Origin: Bacteroidota bacterium
Lineage (GTDB): Bacteria; Bacteroidota; Bacteroidia; Chitinophagales; Chitinophagaceae
Reading direction: 5' to 3'
Length of the DNA: 64,000 bases
Assembly: GCA_018267965.1 (NCBI GenBank)
Contig: JAFDXK010000005.1
Location: 248,001 to 312,000, forward strand
A program made the translations under genes and the position numbers. Position 1 is the stretch's first letter. Every line of letters begins with the position of its first letter. Under the pieces are notes generated by a model. The model was given only the letters and a program-made list of their open reading frames with translations. It had not been told where the DNA came from and ran no database searches. Below, piece after piece: positions 17,798 to 27,343 of this stretch.

Positions 17798-20700
17798 ATG
17801 CATATGAAACGTAGTTACACCCTTCAGGTACGCACTATTCTTACCAGCCTACTAATTGTATGTAGTCATTTTGTTTTTGCAACCGTTACATCCGGAACAT
17901 ATACTATCGGTGCTTCGGGTGACTACGCAAACCTGTCAAATGCCATTAACGACCTTAATAGCTCAACCATTACCGGGCCGGTTATTTTTAATATTATTCC
18001 CGGCACATATTCAGGGTCAAGCTGGCAATCACAAATTAATGCAGTTAGCGGTGGCAGCTCGGTTAATACAGTAACTATTCAGGCACAAAATGGCCCAGGT
18101 ACAGTTACTATATCAGTATCAGGCACTTCAAGTGCTAATTATGTTTTTCGAATAAATGATGCGACTTATATAAAAATCAAAAACCTTACCTTAAAAAATA
18201 CCAGTACTTCTTATGGCACGATAATAAATTTTATTAATGCTGCATCACACGATAGTATTGTAGGGTGTAATATGATTGGGGCTACAGGCAGCACAACATC
18301 TACTAATAGGGCAATTATATACGCGACAAATGCAAATGACATGGATGGTAATGTAATAAGCAATGATACCATTCAAAATGGCTCATATGGCATATACTGG
18401 ACGGGCACTAGCAGCATAGGCAGCAATAATCATGTATTCAACAATAACAAATTCAGCAATAATTACTATGGATATATTTATAGCAGTTACATAGGTAATG
18501 CATCTATTGAAAATAATACTTTCACTGCTACGGGGATTTCAGGTTATCATTATGGCATATACAATAACTTTCCTGTAAATGGGATAAAAATTAAGAATAA
18601 TAGTATCACGACAAATACCACAAGCGGGTATTTATACGGCGTTTATATTTATTACGGCAATTATTATACAACAACGGGCTCAGAACTTATTGTTGAGGAT
18701 AACAACATTAGCCTTACAGGTACATCATATGTATATGGCATTAACTTCGATTATTATTGTTACAACATGCGAGTTGTTGGAAATACCTTAACCGATAACA
18801 CTAACAGCTCATATAATTATGGCATAAGGGTGTATTATTATTGTACGAATCTTACATGTACAGACAATAATATAACATGTACAAACAATGGTAGTTACAG
18901 TTATCCTTGGTATTTATACTATACCAATTATGGAAACCAAACTAACGGGTACTGTAATATTTCAAATAATATTTCTAATGGCGTCAATAATTCAACAAGT
19001 GGCTATGTTTATGCTACCTATATGTATGCCAATTATAACATGGAAGTGCATAACAATGTGTTTAACGCTACCACAAAGTATTATATGTATAACTATGGAC
19101 CTTTGTATTATGGCTACAACTCTACAGCTACAGACAATACTTTTAATTTCACAAATAATGGAACGGGGTATATCTATAATTATTGCAGTAATATTTACAA
19201 TCCAAATACAACACAAGATACATTTGCAAATAATACGTTCAACATACAGTCCACCAGCAGTGGTTCAATTTCGAACTACGCCTGTTACTACGTATCCCCT
19301 AGCAGTCTCGTAAAAGAGAATACATATAATATTAGTGTAAAAAACGGAACACTATATAATTATAGCTACTATGGTAATGGAGGAACTATTCAGAACAATA
19401 AATTCAATTTGTCATCTACTACCGGAACAATATACGGGAATTATAGTTACAACTACTCATCATATTCCGGTGCCAAATGGCTTGGAAATATATTTGATTT
19501 GAGCAGCAATACAGGAACACTTTATGCATTCGGCGGCTATCTACCGGGACAAGATAAATTCATAAACAACATTTTTACAACTAAAACAGCAGGTGCATCA
19601 TATTTATGGTATGAGTCGCCAAGTTATGGTGCCCAAACTGACTTATATTTTTTCAACAATACTTTTCATAGCAATTCAACGGGTTCTACTGACTATCTGA
19701 TTTATAAAACTGGTGGCGTATCTTATGCTGGCAGGAACTATTTCTTTAACAATATCTTTTCTTCCTCAAACCCATCAGGCACTAATGGGGTTATAATACG
19801 TGATACTAACAAGTTTGTTGCGGATTATAACTTGTATTATTCCAGTAACAACACAGTTAATTTTCAAAGTCAAACTTTTCCTTCAATCAATACAAGTGCA
19901 TTTAACACATGGAGGTCTACAGCCAATAGAGATAGGAATTCTCTTATTTACAACCCTGGGTTTGTTAATTCTGGCAACAAAGATTTTCATCCATCTCCAA
20001 CAGACCCAAATTCATGGTCTGTGCAAGGAAGAGGCTTACACTTGCCAGCAGATACATTTGACCTCACTGGTGCGCCGAGAGCCAAAACCAGGCAAGATGG
20101 TGTTCCTGACCTGGGAGCATATGAGTTTACACCAACCAGCACACCTCCTAATTGTATTGCAATTCCAACTAACCCCATTCCCAATGCTAAACAAGTTTTT
20201 ATATTCGGATATGATACTGTTGCTGCAATTACTTGGGGAGCTACTGTGCCTGCATCTGCGTCGATGCAACAGTATACGGGTTTGCAAGCCCCGTCTCCGA
20301 TGCCTACTGCTGTTGGAAGGGGATACATATATACCAAGCTAAATACATCCGGTAATTTTACTTACCAACATACACCTACATTGTATTACAAAGATGCTTG
20401 GTTAGGTAATATCTCTAACGAAACAAATACTAAAATTGCACGCTCCAGCAATAATGGTATATGGGAAGGCTATAACTATAGCAATGGCATTACCGATTCA
20501 ATATTAAATCAGGCCTATCCTTTGAATCAGTTAGATAGTGTTGGAGACTATACTATTGTTGAAAATGCAAGGATAGGTATCAGATGTATACAAGCACCTA
20601 GCAATATTACAATTAGCAATATTACTGCCTTTTCTGCTGATGTAACCTGGGATGGAGTCTTTCTACCTATTGGGTATCAAATATTAGTAGATACAAAATC

Positions 20701-21388
20701 TGGAACTCCTACTAGTGCAACTGGAGCTTTATTTAGTACTACTAATTCAATTGCCCTTACATCTTTAAATGAAAATACACATTATTATATCCACATACGA
20801 AATATTTGTGGTTTAAAAGACACTTCGGCATGGTCAACAGTACCACTTACAACAATTATCACTTGCCATACACCAATTGTAAAATTTACAGGAATAAACA
20901 ATTCACGTGCAATTGCGTACTGGGATACAATACAAACTGCCACACGTTACGAGTATGTAATCACTCATAGCCCCACACCTGTACCATCTTTTGGTACACC
21001 AACAACTGTAAATAGCACCTTTATAAATATTGTACCGGGCAAGGATTATTATGTTTTTGTAAGGGCATACTGCAATGGGATATATCCAAATTCAGAATGG
21101 GGAATGGGGTCATTCACTGTTTTCCCAACCGGGATAGGTAACGCTACAAATGATGTCAGGATTTTAGTTTATCCTAATCCTGCAGATGATGTATTGAATG
21201 TTTCTATTGACAAATACGTACCTGATTCGGAAATAGTAATAACGGACCTGATGGGTAAAGTTGTTTTTACCTATAAAGTCGAAAAGGAGACAACCTCAAT
21301 TCCAATAAAGCAATTATCAAAAGGATTGTATATCCTCAAGTATAACTTTAATAATACAACAACAATAGTAAAATTTAACAAAATATAG
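17798..21388 (+). CDS. large right-handed beta-helix surface protein with FN3-like and T9SS domains
   Basis: 1196 aa. A signal peptide (TILTSLLIVCSHFVFA) is followed by ~700 residues of parallel beta-helix sequence: repeated N-N-x-F/I and NNT-type turns (IENNTFTATG, VHNNVFNATTK), extremely rich in Asn, Tyr, Ser and Thr. FN3-like modules (IQAPSNITISNITAFSADVTW) cover ~930-1110. The C-terminal T9SS domain is VYPNPADDVLNVSIDKY...GLYILKYNFNNTTTIVKFNKI. The protein should be exported to the cell surface, as an adhesin or polysaccharide-binding protein. ATG 17804 (MKRSY) is an equally plausible start. A strong terminator follows the gene. Confidence 0.8.
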   Translation: MHMKRSYTLQVRTILTSLLIVCSHFVFATVTSGTYTIGASGDYANLSNAINDLNSSTITGPVIFNIIPGTYSGSSWQSQINAVSGGSSVNTVTIQAQNGPGTVTISVSGTSSANYVFRINDATYIKIKNLTLKNTSTSYGTIINFINAASHDSIVGCNMIGATGSTTSTNRAIIYATNANDMDGNVISNDTIQNGSYGIYWTGTSSIGSNNHVFNNNKFSNNYYGYIYSSYIGNASIENNTFTATGISGYHYGIYNNFPVNGIKIKNNSITTNTTSGYLYGVYIYYGNYYTTTGSELIVEDNNISLTGTSYVYGINFDYYCYNMRVVGNTLTDNTNSSYNYGIRVYYYCTNLTCTDNNITCTNNGSYSYPWYLYYTNYGNQTNGYCNISNNISNGVNNSTSGYVYATYMYANYNMEVHNNVFNATTKYYMYNYGPLYYGYNSTATDNTFNFTNNGTGYIYNYCSNIYNPNTTQDTFANNTFNIQSTSSGSISNYACYYVSPSSLVKENTYNISVKNGTLYNYSYYGNGGTIQNNKFNLSSTTGTIYGNYSYNYSSYSGAKWLGNIFDLSSNTGTLYAFGGYLPGQDKFINNIFTTKTAGASYLWYESPSYGAQTDLYFFNNTFHSNSTGSTDYLIYKTGGVSYAGRNYFFNNIFSSSNPSGTNGVIIRDTNKFVADYNLYYSSNNTVNFQSQTFPSINTSAFNTWRSTANRDRNSLIYNPGFVNSGNKDFHPSPTDPNSWSVQGRGLHLPADTFDLTGAPRAKTRQDGVPDLGAYEFTPTSTPPNCIAIPTNPIPNAKQVFIFGYDTVAAITWGATVPASASMQQYTGLQAPSPMPTAVGRGYIYTKLNTSGNFTYQHTPTLYYKDAWLGNISNETNTKIARSSNNGIWEGYNYSNGITDSILNQAYPLNQLDSVGDYTIVENARIGIRCIQAPSNITISNITAFSADVTWDGVFLPIGYQILVDTKSGTPTSATGALFSTTNSIALTSLNENTHYYIHIRNICGLKDTSAWSTVPLTTIITCHTPIVKFTGINNSRAIAYWDTIQTATRYEYVITHSPTPVPSFGTPTTVNSTFINIVPGKDYYVFVRAYCNGIYPNSEWGMGSFTVFPTGIGNATNDVRILVYPNPADDVLNVSIDKYVPDSEIVITDLMGKVVFTYKVEKETTSIPIKQLSKGLYILKYNFNNTTTIVKFNKI

Positions 21389-21437
21389 ATATGCAAATTA
21401 TTTATTGTTTAAAAGCTTTGTTTTAATGGAGATTTAG

Positions 21438-21467
21438 TAAGGAGATATTTATCTCCTTATTTTTTTT
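21438..21467 (+). terminator. rho-independent terminator
   Basis: A 10-bp perfect inverted repeat (TAAGGAGATA / TATCTCCTTA) is followed directly by eight T. It lies 50 bp after the beta-helix gene. Confidence 0.85.
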
Positions 21468-21562
21468 AATTCGCATTAATTAAAGTTTGATTAATAATAA
21501 GCGATTGAGAGTATTTGTCAGATTTATAAAATGTATTTTTAAAGGCCTTTACTTATATACTA

Positions 21563-22255
21563 ATGACTTTTACTTATTATGGACATTCTTGTTTTCTAAT
21601 CGAATCAGATGGCGTCAAATTTCTGTTTGACCCCTTCATAACGGGCAACCCTAAAGCAATTCATATCAATGTTGATTCTATAGAAGCCGATTACATTTTA
21701 GTATCACATGCACATCATAACCATATTGCAGATTTAAATAGAATTGCTAAACGGACTAAGGCAACAGTAATTGCTTCTTATGAAGTTGTAATGTGGGCAG
21801 AAGGGTGTCATAAGTTTCATGCAATGAACTACGGGGCATGCAATTTTGATTTTGGTGAAGTCCGTATGGTTCCTGCAGCGCATAGTAGTACGCTACCCGA
21901 TGGCAAAAGCGGTGGTTGCGCATGTGGCTTTATATTATCATTAAAGAGCGGAAATTTTTATTATAGTGGTGATACTGGATTAACAGTAGATATGAGGCTC
22001 ATACCTCAATATTATGCAAAATTGGATTTCGCAATTTTGCCTGTGGGAGGTAATTTTACGCTAAATCCAAGAGGTGCAGTAATTGCCAGTGATTTTATAC
22101 AATGCAATAAAATCATTGGTGTACATTTTGATACGTTTGAATACATTGCTATTGATAAGCCTCAAGCACTAAAATTATTTTCGGATGCCGGCAAGGAATT
22201 AATACTACCTGTAGTTGGCAGTACTTTTGAATTAGCCACGGCATTTCATATTTGA
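21563..22255 (+). CDS. metallo-beta-lactamase-fold protein (UPF0173/UlaG-like) with altered metal motif
   Basis: A 230-aa MBL-fold protein: N-terminal TYYGHSCFLIES, FDPFITGNP, then S-H49-A-H51-H52-N53-H54-I-A-D where the family has HxHxDH, then VPAAHSS, YYSGDTGL and VHFDTFEYI. The fold and length match UPF0173 metal-dependent hydrolases. The Asp of HxHxDH, normally a ligand of the second metal, is Asn53. The enzyme may therefore hold one metal, use another metal, or be inactive. It is monocistronic and convergent with the trehalose gene. Substrate unknown. Confidence 0.8.
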   Translation: MTFTYYGHSCFLIESDGVKFLFDPFITGNPKAIHINVDSIEADYILVSHAHHNHIADLNRIAKRTKATVIASYEVVMWAEGCHKFHAMNYGACNFDFGEVRMVPAAHSSTLPDGKSGGCACGFILSLKSGNFYYSGDTGLTVDMRLIPQYYAKLDFAILPVGGNFTLNPRGAVIASDFIQCNKIIGVHFDTFEYIAIDKPQALKLFSDAGKELILPVVGSTFELATAFHI

Positions 22256-22294
22256 ATATGATACTTGCAAAGATTTTAGTTTTCAAACAATGGC

Positions 22295-24523
22295 TTAATT
22301 GACAATTTCGTTGTCATGTTCAGCAATTAGATTCAGTATCTCCTGCGCTATGAATGGAGTATGTAAATTATATTTTGCAAAAGAGGGTTCTGAACCAATT
22401 TTTATTGTGACAGATTGCGGTAGTCTTGCAAGTTTCGCAAACATATCCTCATCTGTTTCATCATCCCCAATCGAAAATATAAAATCATACATATTGTCGG
22501 ATAATATTTTCTCCGTTACATAGCCCTTATTGATGCTTCTATTTCTTACCTCAATAATCTTATGACCATTGAGTATGTTCACAGGATGGGCATTCATTTT
22601 TTTATGCAAGTCTTGTTGCAGTTCAGATGCTCTTGTATTACCCTGAAGCGGGTCTGAATTTCTATAATGCCATGCAATTGAAAACTCTTTTCGTTCGATA
22701 AAAGAGTTAGGGCATTTTACCAAATATTGCTGCATTATTCTTTCTGCTTTTACTACCCAGTCGAATGTATCTAGTTCTGTATCAGTTTCCCATTCCCTAC
22801 CAATTAGCTTTAGTTTTGCCCCATGCTCTGCAATCAAATTAATCGGTAAGTTTCCAAACCACTCTTCAAGAGATTTGCTATCTCTACCGCTTATAATAAA
22901 TACATCATTTTGAGAATTGGAACCCAATGTCGCTAAAGTTTTCTTAAGTTCATCACTAGGCTTAGCCAGGCTGGGGTGTTTTGAAAATGGTACTAACGAA
23001 CCATCGTAATCAAGTAAAAATAATCTCTTTAAAGAAGTAGCATACTGGTCGAATATTTGCAGCCTCAGGCCTTTATCTACAAATTTGACTTCAAATTCAA
23101 GTTGTTCATTCTTCACATCATTCAATTGCCTGAAGAAATCACTTGCCCACATATTCACTGTATAATTCTGAACTTTTGACCGCATCTCAGTAAGTCTATC
23201 TGACTGCTCAGCACTGTTCATTTCAAGCCCATACTTTATCATCTCAGCAATTTCGCTTGCATCGTTAGGGTTAATCAGCAAAGCCTCGGTAAGCTCTTTT
23301 GCAGAACCAGCCATTTCGCTTAATATCAATACACCTTGCTTATCCTGCCTGCTTGCTACAAATTCTTTTGCAACAAGGTTCATCCCATCGCGAATTGGAG
23401 TAATTAATGCAAGGTCACATGCAGTATATAAGCCAACCAGTTCTTCAAAACTCAAATGATTATAATAGTATAACACAGGTTGCCAGCTAATATTACCTAA
23501 TCGGCTATTAAGGTTCCCGATATGTTCATCAAGCAATCTTTTCCTTTCTGCATATTTGGTAATCCCATCCCGTGATGGAATAATAGCCAATGCGAAAATT
23601 ACATTCTCCTTGTATTCAGGGTTTTCATTCAAAAACTGCTCATATCCCTTTAACCTATTAGATAATCCTTTTGTATAATCAAGCCTGTCAATAGAAAATA
23701 TGAGTTTTTTGTTACCCTTTAAATCAATGTATTTATTACGAATTTCGGCTACGCCTTTTTTTGTGTAAGCGTTATTAAATAATATGAAATCAATGCTAAT
23801 TGGGAAAGCATCAGTTTTTACTAATCTGTTATTCCATGATATGAAGTGGCCTTCATGTTCTGTTCTCAGTATCCTACTGACACATTCGTTAAAATGCTCA
23901 ACATAATCTAAAGTATGGAACCCAATTAAGTCGGCACCAAGCATACCAGTCAATATTTCGCGCTGCCAATGTTTTGGTATTACTCTAAATAACTCATAAG
24001 ATGGGAATGGTATGTGAAGGAAAAACCCTATTGTGAGTGTCGGAAACTCTTTTCGCAGCATTCCTGCTAAAGGAAGTAAATGATAATCATGTATCCAAAC
24101 TATATCATCTTTGTTAATCTGCTTAGAAATTAGGACATTAAAAAGTTTATTGACCTCTATATAAGCATCAAAATAAGTTTCATTATATTCAGCGTATGAT
24201 GGAAAATAATGAAATAGAGGCCATAGTAATGAGTTTGAAAAACCATTATAGTATAGCTCATAATTTTTCCAGTTAATAAATACCGGGGAGTAAGTGTATT
24301 CATCTTCATTTAGGTCGTTACTTACCGAAGCCCATATTGTTTCGTTACAACCCGGAGCCCCTACCCATATTTTTTCTGAATAATCATTATGTTCAAGACC
24401 TTGCAAATAAGAACTAATAGATGAAATCAATCCACCAGAAGATTGCCTACATATGTATTTATCTTCAGCTTGCTCAACGGTAAGCGGTAAACGATTGGAT
24501 ACAATAAATAGTTTTTTCTTCAT
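22295..24523 (-). CDS. otsAB: bifunctional trehalose-6-phosphate synthase/phosphatase
   Basis: 742 aa fusing both enzymes of the OtsA-OtsB trehalose route. The GT20 synthase half (1-~480) starts LFIVSNRLPLTVEQ and has the glucosyl-binding HDYHLLPLAGML, DRLDYTKGL and the RDGMNLVAKEFVASR motif. The HAD phosphatase half (~510-742) shows the catalytic aspartates LLDYDGSLVPF, then ISGRDSKSLEEWFG, IEVRNRSINKG and IGDDETDEDMF. All key residues seem present, so it should make trehalose from UDP-glucose and glucose-6-phosphate in the cytoplasm. The next genes, divergently transcribed, are ion transporters, a neighbourhood that suits osmotic stress. Confidence 0.95.
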   Translation of the reverse strand: MKKKLFIVSNRLPLTVEQAEDKYICRQSSGGLISSISSYLQGLEHNDYSEKIWVGAPGCNETIWASVSNDLNEDEYTYSPVFINWKNYELYYNGFSNSLLWPLFHYFPSYAEYNETYFDAYIEVNKLFNVLISKQINKDDIVWIHDYHLLPLAGMLRKEFPTLTIGFFLHIPFPSYELFRVIPKHWQREILTGMLGADLIGFHTLDYVEHFNECVSRILRTEHEGHFISWNNRLVKTDAFPISIDFILFNNAYTKKGVAEIRNKYIDLKGNKKLIFSIDRLDYTKGLSNRLKGYEQFLNENPEYKENVIFALAIIPSRDGITKYAERKRLLDEHIGNLNSRLGNISWQPVLYYYNHLSFEELVGLYTACDLALITPIRDGMNLVAKEFVASRQDKQGVLILSEMAGSAKELTEALLINPNDASEIAEMIKYGLEMNSAEQSDRLTEMRSKVQNYTVNMWASDFFRQLNDVKNEQLEFEVKFVDKGLRLQIFDQYATSLKRLFLLDYDGSLVPFSKHPSLAKPSDELKKTLATLGSNSQNDVFIISGRDSKSLEEWFGNLPINLIAEHGAKLKLIGREWETDTELDTFDWVVKAERIMQQYLVKCPNSFIERKEFSIAWHYRNSDPLQGNTRASELQQDLHKKMNAHPVNILNGHKIIEVRNRSINKGYVTEKILSDNMYDFIFSIGDDETDEDMFAKLARLPQSVTIKIGSEPSFAKYNLHTPFIAQEILNLIAEHDNEIVN

Positions 24524-24741
24524 AGCTAATTGCTTTTCAGATTGTTAAATATGCTGTAAATCAGACGAAGCGGACGCGGATAAAATGAAACTAATAAAAC
24601 CGCAATTGTGGAATATCACTAATATACGAAAAGTATGTTAAGCAGTTATACATATTGTATGTCACAACTACAATCTTAACATTGATTTTTACTATTTTAC
24701 TGAATAAAATGAAAACATAATTCGTTACTATACAGATACAA

Positions 24742-26010
24742 ATGACAGCATTAATAATTATCATTTTTACTATTGGTTATTTTGCAGTTGCTTTTGAACA
24801 TAAAATCAAAATCAACAAGACAGCTCCGGCACTTATGACAGGTGTGTTGTGTTGGACTGTTTACATGTTTAGTTCAATCGATAAACAATTAGTATCTGAA
24901 CAATTGTATGAAGACTTAGGTGAGTTTTCAGGCATACTTTTTTTCCTGATGGGTGCTATGACAATAGTAGAAATTATTGACTTGCATGATGGATTTCATG
25001 TAGTTACCGAAAAAATCACCCAGACCAACAAGAGGAGATTACTTTGGATCATATCGGGAATTACATTTTTCTTATCCCCTGTTTTGGATAACCTTACTAC
25101 AGCAATCGTTATGGTTTCTATGTTACAAAAAATTGTAGAAGACCCTAAAGAACGTTTATACTTCGTTGGAATGATAGTAATAGCTGCTAATGCGGGTGGT
25201 GCATGGTCTCCTATTGGTGATGTGACAACAACAATGCTATGGCTAGGTGGACAAATAACTGCCGGCAACATTATCAAAGTATTATTTATTCCCAGCGTTA
25301 TCAGCGTTGTTGTACCATTACTAATCGTTAGTCGAAAGTTTTCCGGTAATGTCAGTAAAAGCATAGCCACTTCTAATGGCTCTACTTTATCGCGAAAACA
25401 ACAACTAATTATTTTGATAACCGGAATAAGCGTACTGATACTTGTTCCTGTTTTCAAAACAGTAACGCATTTACCACCATATATGGGTATCCTAATAGGA
25501 CTGGCTATAATGTGGGTTATTGCCGAACGAATTGGGAGTAATAAGGAAGAACAAGAACGTTTCAAATTATCGCCAGCATACGCCCTCAGAAAAATCGATA
25601 CAGCAAGCATTCTTTTTTTTCTGGGTATATTACTAAGTATTGCGGCATTGGAAAGAACCGGAATATTGCATTCTTTGGCTCAAAGTATGGAAGCGGGAAT
25701 TGCGAATAAAAATGTAATAGTGCTTATCATGGGCATGTTATCTTCCATAGTAGATAATGTACCGTTGATGGCTGCTGCTCAGGGTATGTATCCTTTATCT
25801 CATTATCCTACAGATGATGCTTTATGGGAGTTTCTTGCATATTGCACTGGTACTGGTGGTAGCATTCTTATTATTGGCTCTGCTGCCGGAGTGGCGGTTA
25901 TGGGGATGGCAAATGTTAATTTCTTTTGGTATATGAAAAGAATCTCATGGATTGCACTAATAGGATATATTTCGGGTGCCATAAGTTTTATTTTGATAGA
26001 GGTATTGTAA
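24742..26010 (+). CDS. nhaD: NhaD-type Na+/H+ antiporter, copy 1
   Basis: 422 aa, about 12 membrane helices. NhaD family signatures are visible: FLMGAMTIVEIIDLHDGF, SPVLDNLTTAIVMVS, ANAGGAWSPIGDVTTTMLW and SSIVDNVPLMAAAQGMY, plus the C-terminal GTGGSILIIGSAAGVAVMGM. It should export Na+ (or Li+) in exchange for protons. It begins a rightward set with a DUF389 protein (13 bp gap) and a ClC channel (6 bp gap), so they are probably one operon. A close paralogue of identical length is at 54128-55396. Confidence 0.93.
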   Translation: MTALIIIIFTIGYFAVAFEHKIKINKTAPALMTGVLCWTVYMFSSIDKQLVSEQLYEDLGEFSGILFFLMGAMTIVEIIDLHDGFHVVTEKITQTNKRRLLWIISGITFFLSPVLDNLTTAIVMVSMLQKIVEDPKERLYFVGMIVIAANAGGAWSPIGDVTTTMLWLGGQITAGNIIKVLFIPSVISVVVPLLIVSRKFSGNVSKSIATSNGSTLSRKQQLIILITGISVLILVPVFKTVTHLPPYMGILIGLAIMWVIAERIGSNKEEQERFKLSPAYALRKIDTASILFFLGILLSIAALERTGILHSLAQSMEAGIANKNVIVLIMGMLSSIVDNVPLMAAAQGMYPLSHYPTDDALWEFLAYCTGTGGSILIIGSAAGVAVMGMANVNFFWYMKRISWIALIGYISGAISFILIEVL

Positions 26011-26023
26011 AAGTGCATTTAGC

Positions 26024-27337
26024 ATGAAAAAAATATTGCACGCGCTTCAACACTTTTTAAAAGACAGGTTTAATCTTAATGAGGATAAAGCTGATGAAAA
26101 TGCAATTGTCGAATCGATACGGAAGGAGGTAACATTTAAAGGAGTAAATGTTTGGACACTCATATTTGCCATCTTCATTGCTTCAATAGGACTTAATGTC
26201 AATTCACCTGCCGTTATTATAGGCGCAATGCTCATATCGCCACTTATGGGGCCGATTATGGGTATTGGCTTGGGAGTTGGCATAAATGACTTCGATTTAC
26301 TAAAACAGGCTGCAAAGAACCTTTTAATTGCAGCAATTATAAGCATAGGCAGTTCATTCCTTTATTTTATTATTTCACCATTGCATGATGCCAGTTCTGA
26401 ATTGTTAGCAAGAACAAATCCTTCTGTTTGGGATGTATTTATTGCGTTCTTTGGAGGACTTGCGGGAATAGTTGCCGGCACAAGAAAAGAGAAAAGCAAT
26501 GTTATTCCGGGTGTCGCAATTGCAACAGCATTAATGCCGCCTCTATGTACCGCAGGCTATGGCCTGGCAACTGGGAAATTATTTTATTTTCTTGGTGCGT
26601 TGTATCTTTTTTTTATCAATAGCCTTTTCATTTGTCTGGCAACATTCTTAATTGTGAAGCACTTAAAATTTCATAAGAAAGAATTTCCAACTCCTGAAAG
26701 GGCAAAACGTGTGTCCCGTTCAATATTGATAATTGTCATAATTACCACAGTTCCCAGCGTATACTTAGCCTATCGTATAGTAGAGAAAAGCATTTTTGAA
26801 AGTAATGCCAAGAAATTTGTGCAAGCAGAATTTCATTTTCAAAAAACGCAAGTTGTAACACACAATTACGTTTTTGATGGCAAAAAACGTTCTATTGAAT
26901 TGCTGCTATTGGGACAATCATTAACTGCGGAAAAATTAGACACACTCAAAGGGCTATTACCTAGATATAATCTTTATAATACTGAATTAATTGTTTATCA
27001 AGGGCTGAATGCTAAACAAGAAATTGATTTGGCTACTATAAAAGCAAGTATTTTGGAAGATGTATTTAATAATGAGAACAAAGATGAAACCACAGCCAAA
27101 AAAGCTCAGGTTTCTTTTCCTGATATTAGAAATGAACTAAAAGTACTATATCCTCAAATAGAAAATTACTCCATTCAACAAAGCATACTAAGAAATGTCA
27201 ACTTGTCTATGAATGATACTGTAACTTTGATTACAATTAAATCAGCCCCAAAGGTATTACCTAAGCAACAAGCAATGCTATCTGCTTGGCTTAACAAAAG
27301 GCTAAAAACAGACTCTCTAAAGATTATTTTTGAATAA
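26024..27337 (+). CDS. DUF389 membrane protein
   Basis: 437 aa. A short cytoplasmic N-terminus (DENAIVESIRKEVTFKGVNVW) is followed by the DUF389 core: SIGLNVNSPAVIIGAMLISPLMGPIMGIGLG, FFGGLAGIVAGTRKEKSNVIPGVAIATALMPPLCTAGYGLA (both conserved, each split here by helices), with about six helices to residue ~250, then a ~190-residue soluble C-terminal part. DUF389/TIGR00341 proteins have no firmly established function. Its place between an antiporter and a chloride channel suggests ion or pH homeostasis. Confidence 0.88.
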   Translation: MKKILHALQHFLKDRFNLNEDKADENAIVESIRKEVTFKGVNVWTLIFAIFIASIGLNVNSPAVIIGAMLISPLMGPIMGIGLGVGINDFDLLKQAAKNLLIAAIISIGSSFLYFIISPLHDASSELLARTNPSVWDVFIAFFGGLAGIVAGTRKEKSNVIPGVAIATALMPPLCTAGYGLATGKLFYFLGALYLFFINSLFICLATFLIVKHLKFHKKEFPTPERAKRVSRSILIIVIITTVPSVYLAYRIVEKSIFESNAKKFVQAEFHFQKTQVVTHNYVFDGKKRSIELLLLGQSLTAEKLDTLKGLLPRYNLYNTELIVYQGLNAKQEIDLATIKASILEDVFNNENKDETTAKKAQVSFPDIRNELKVLYPQIENYSIQQSILRNVNLSMNDTVTLITIKSAPKVLPKQQAMLSAWLNKRLKTDSLKIIFE

Positions 27338-27343
27338 CCGCGA

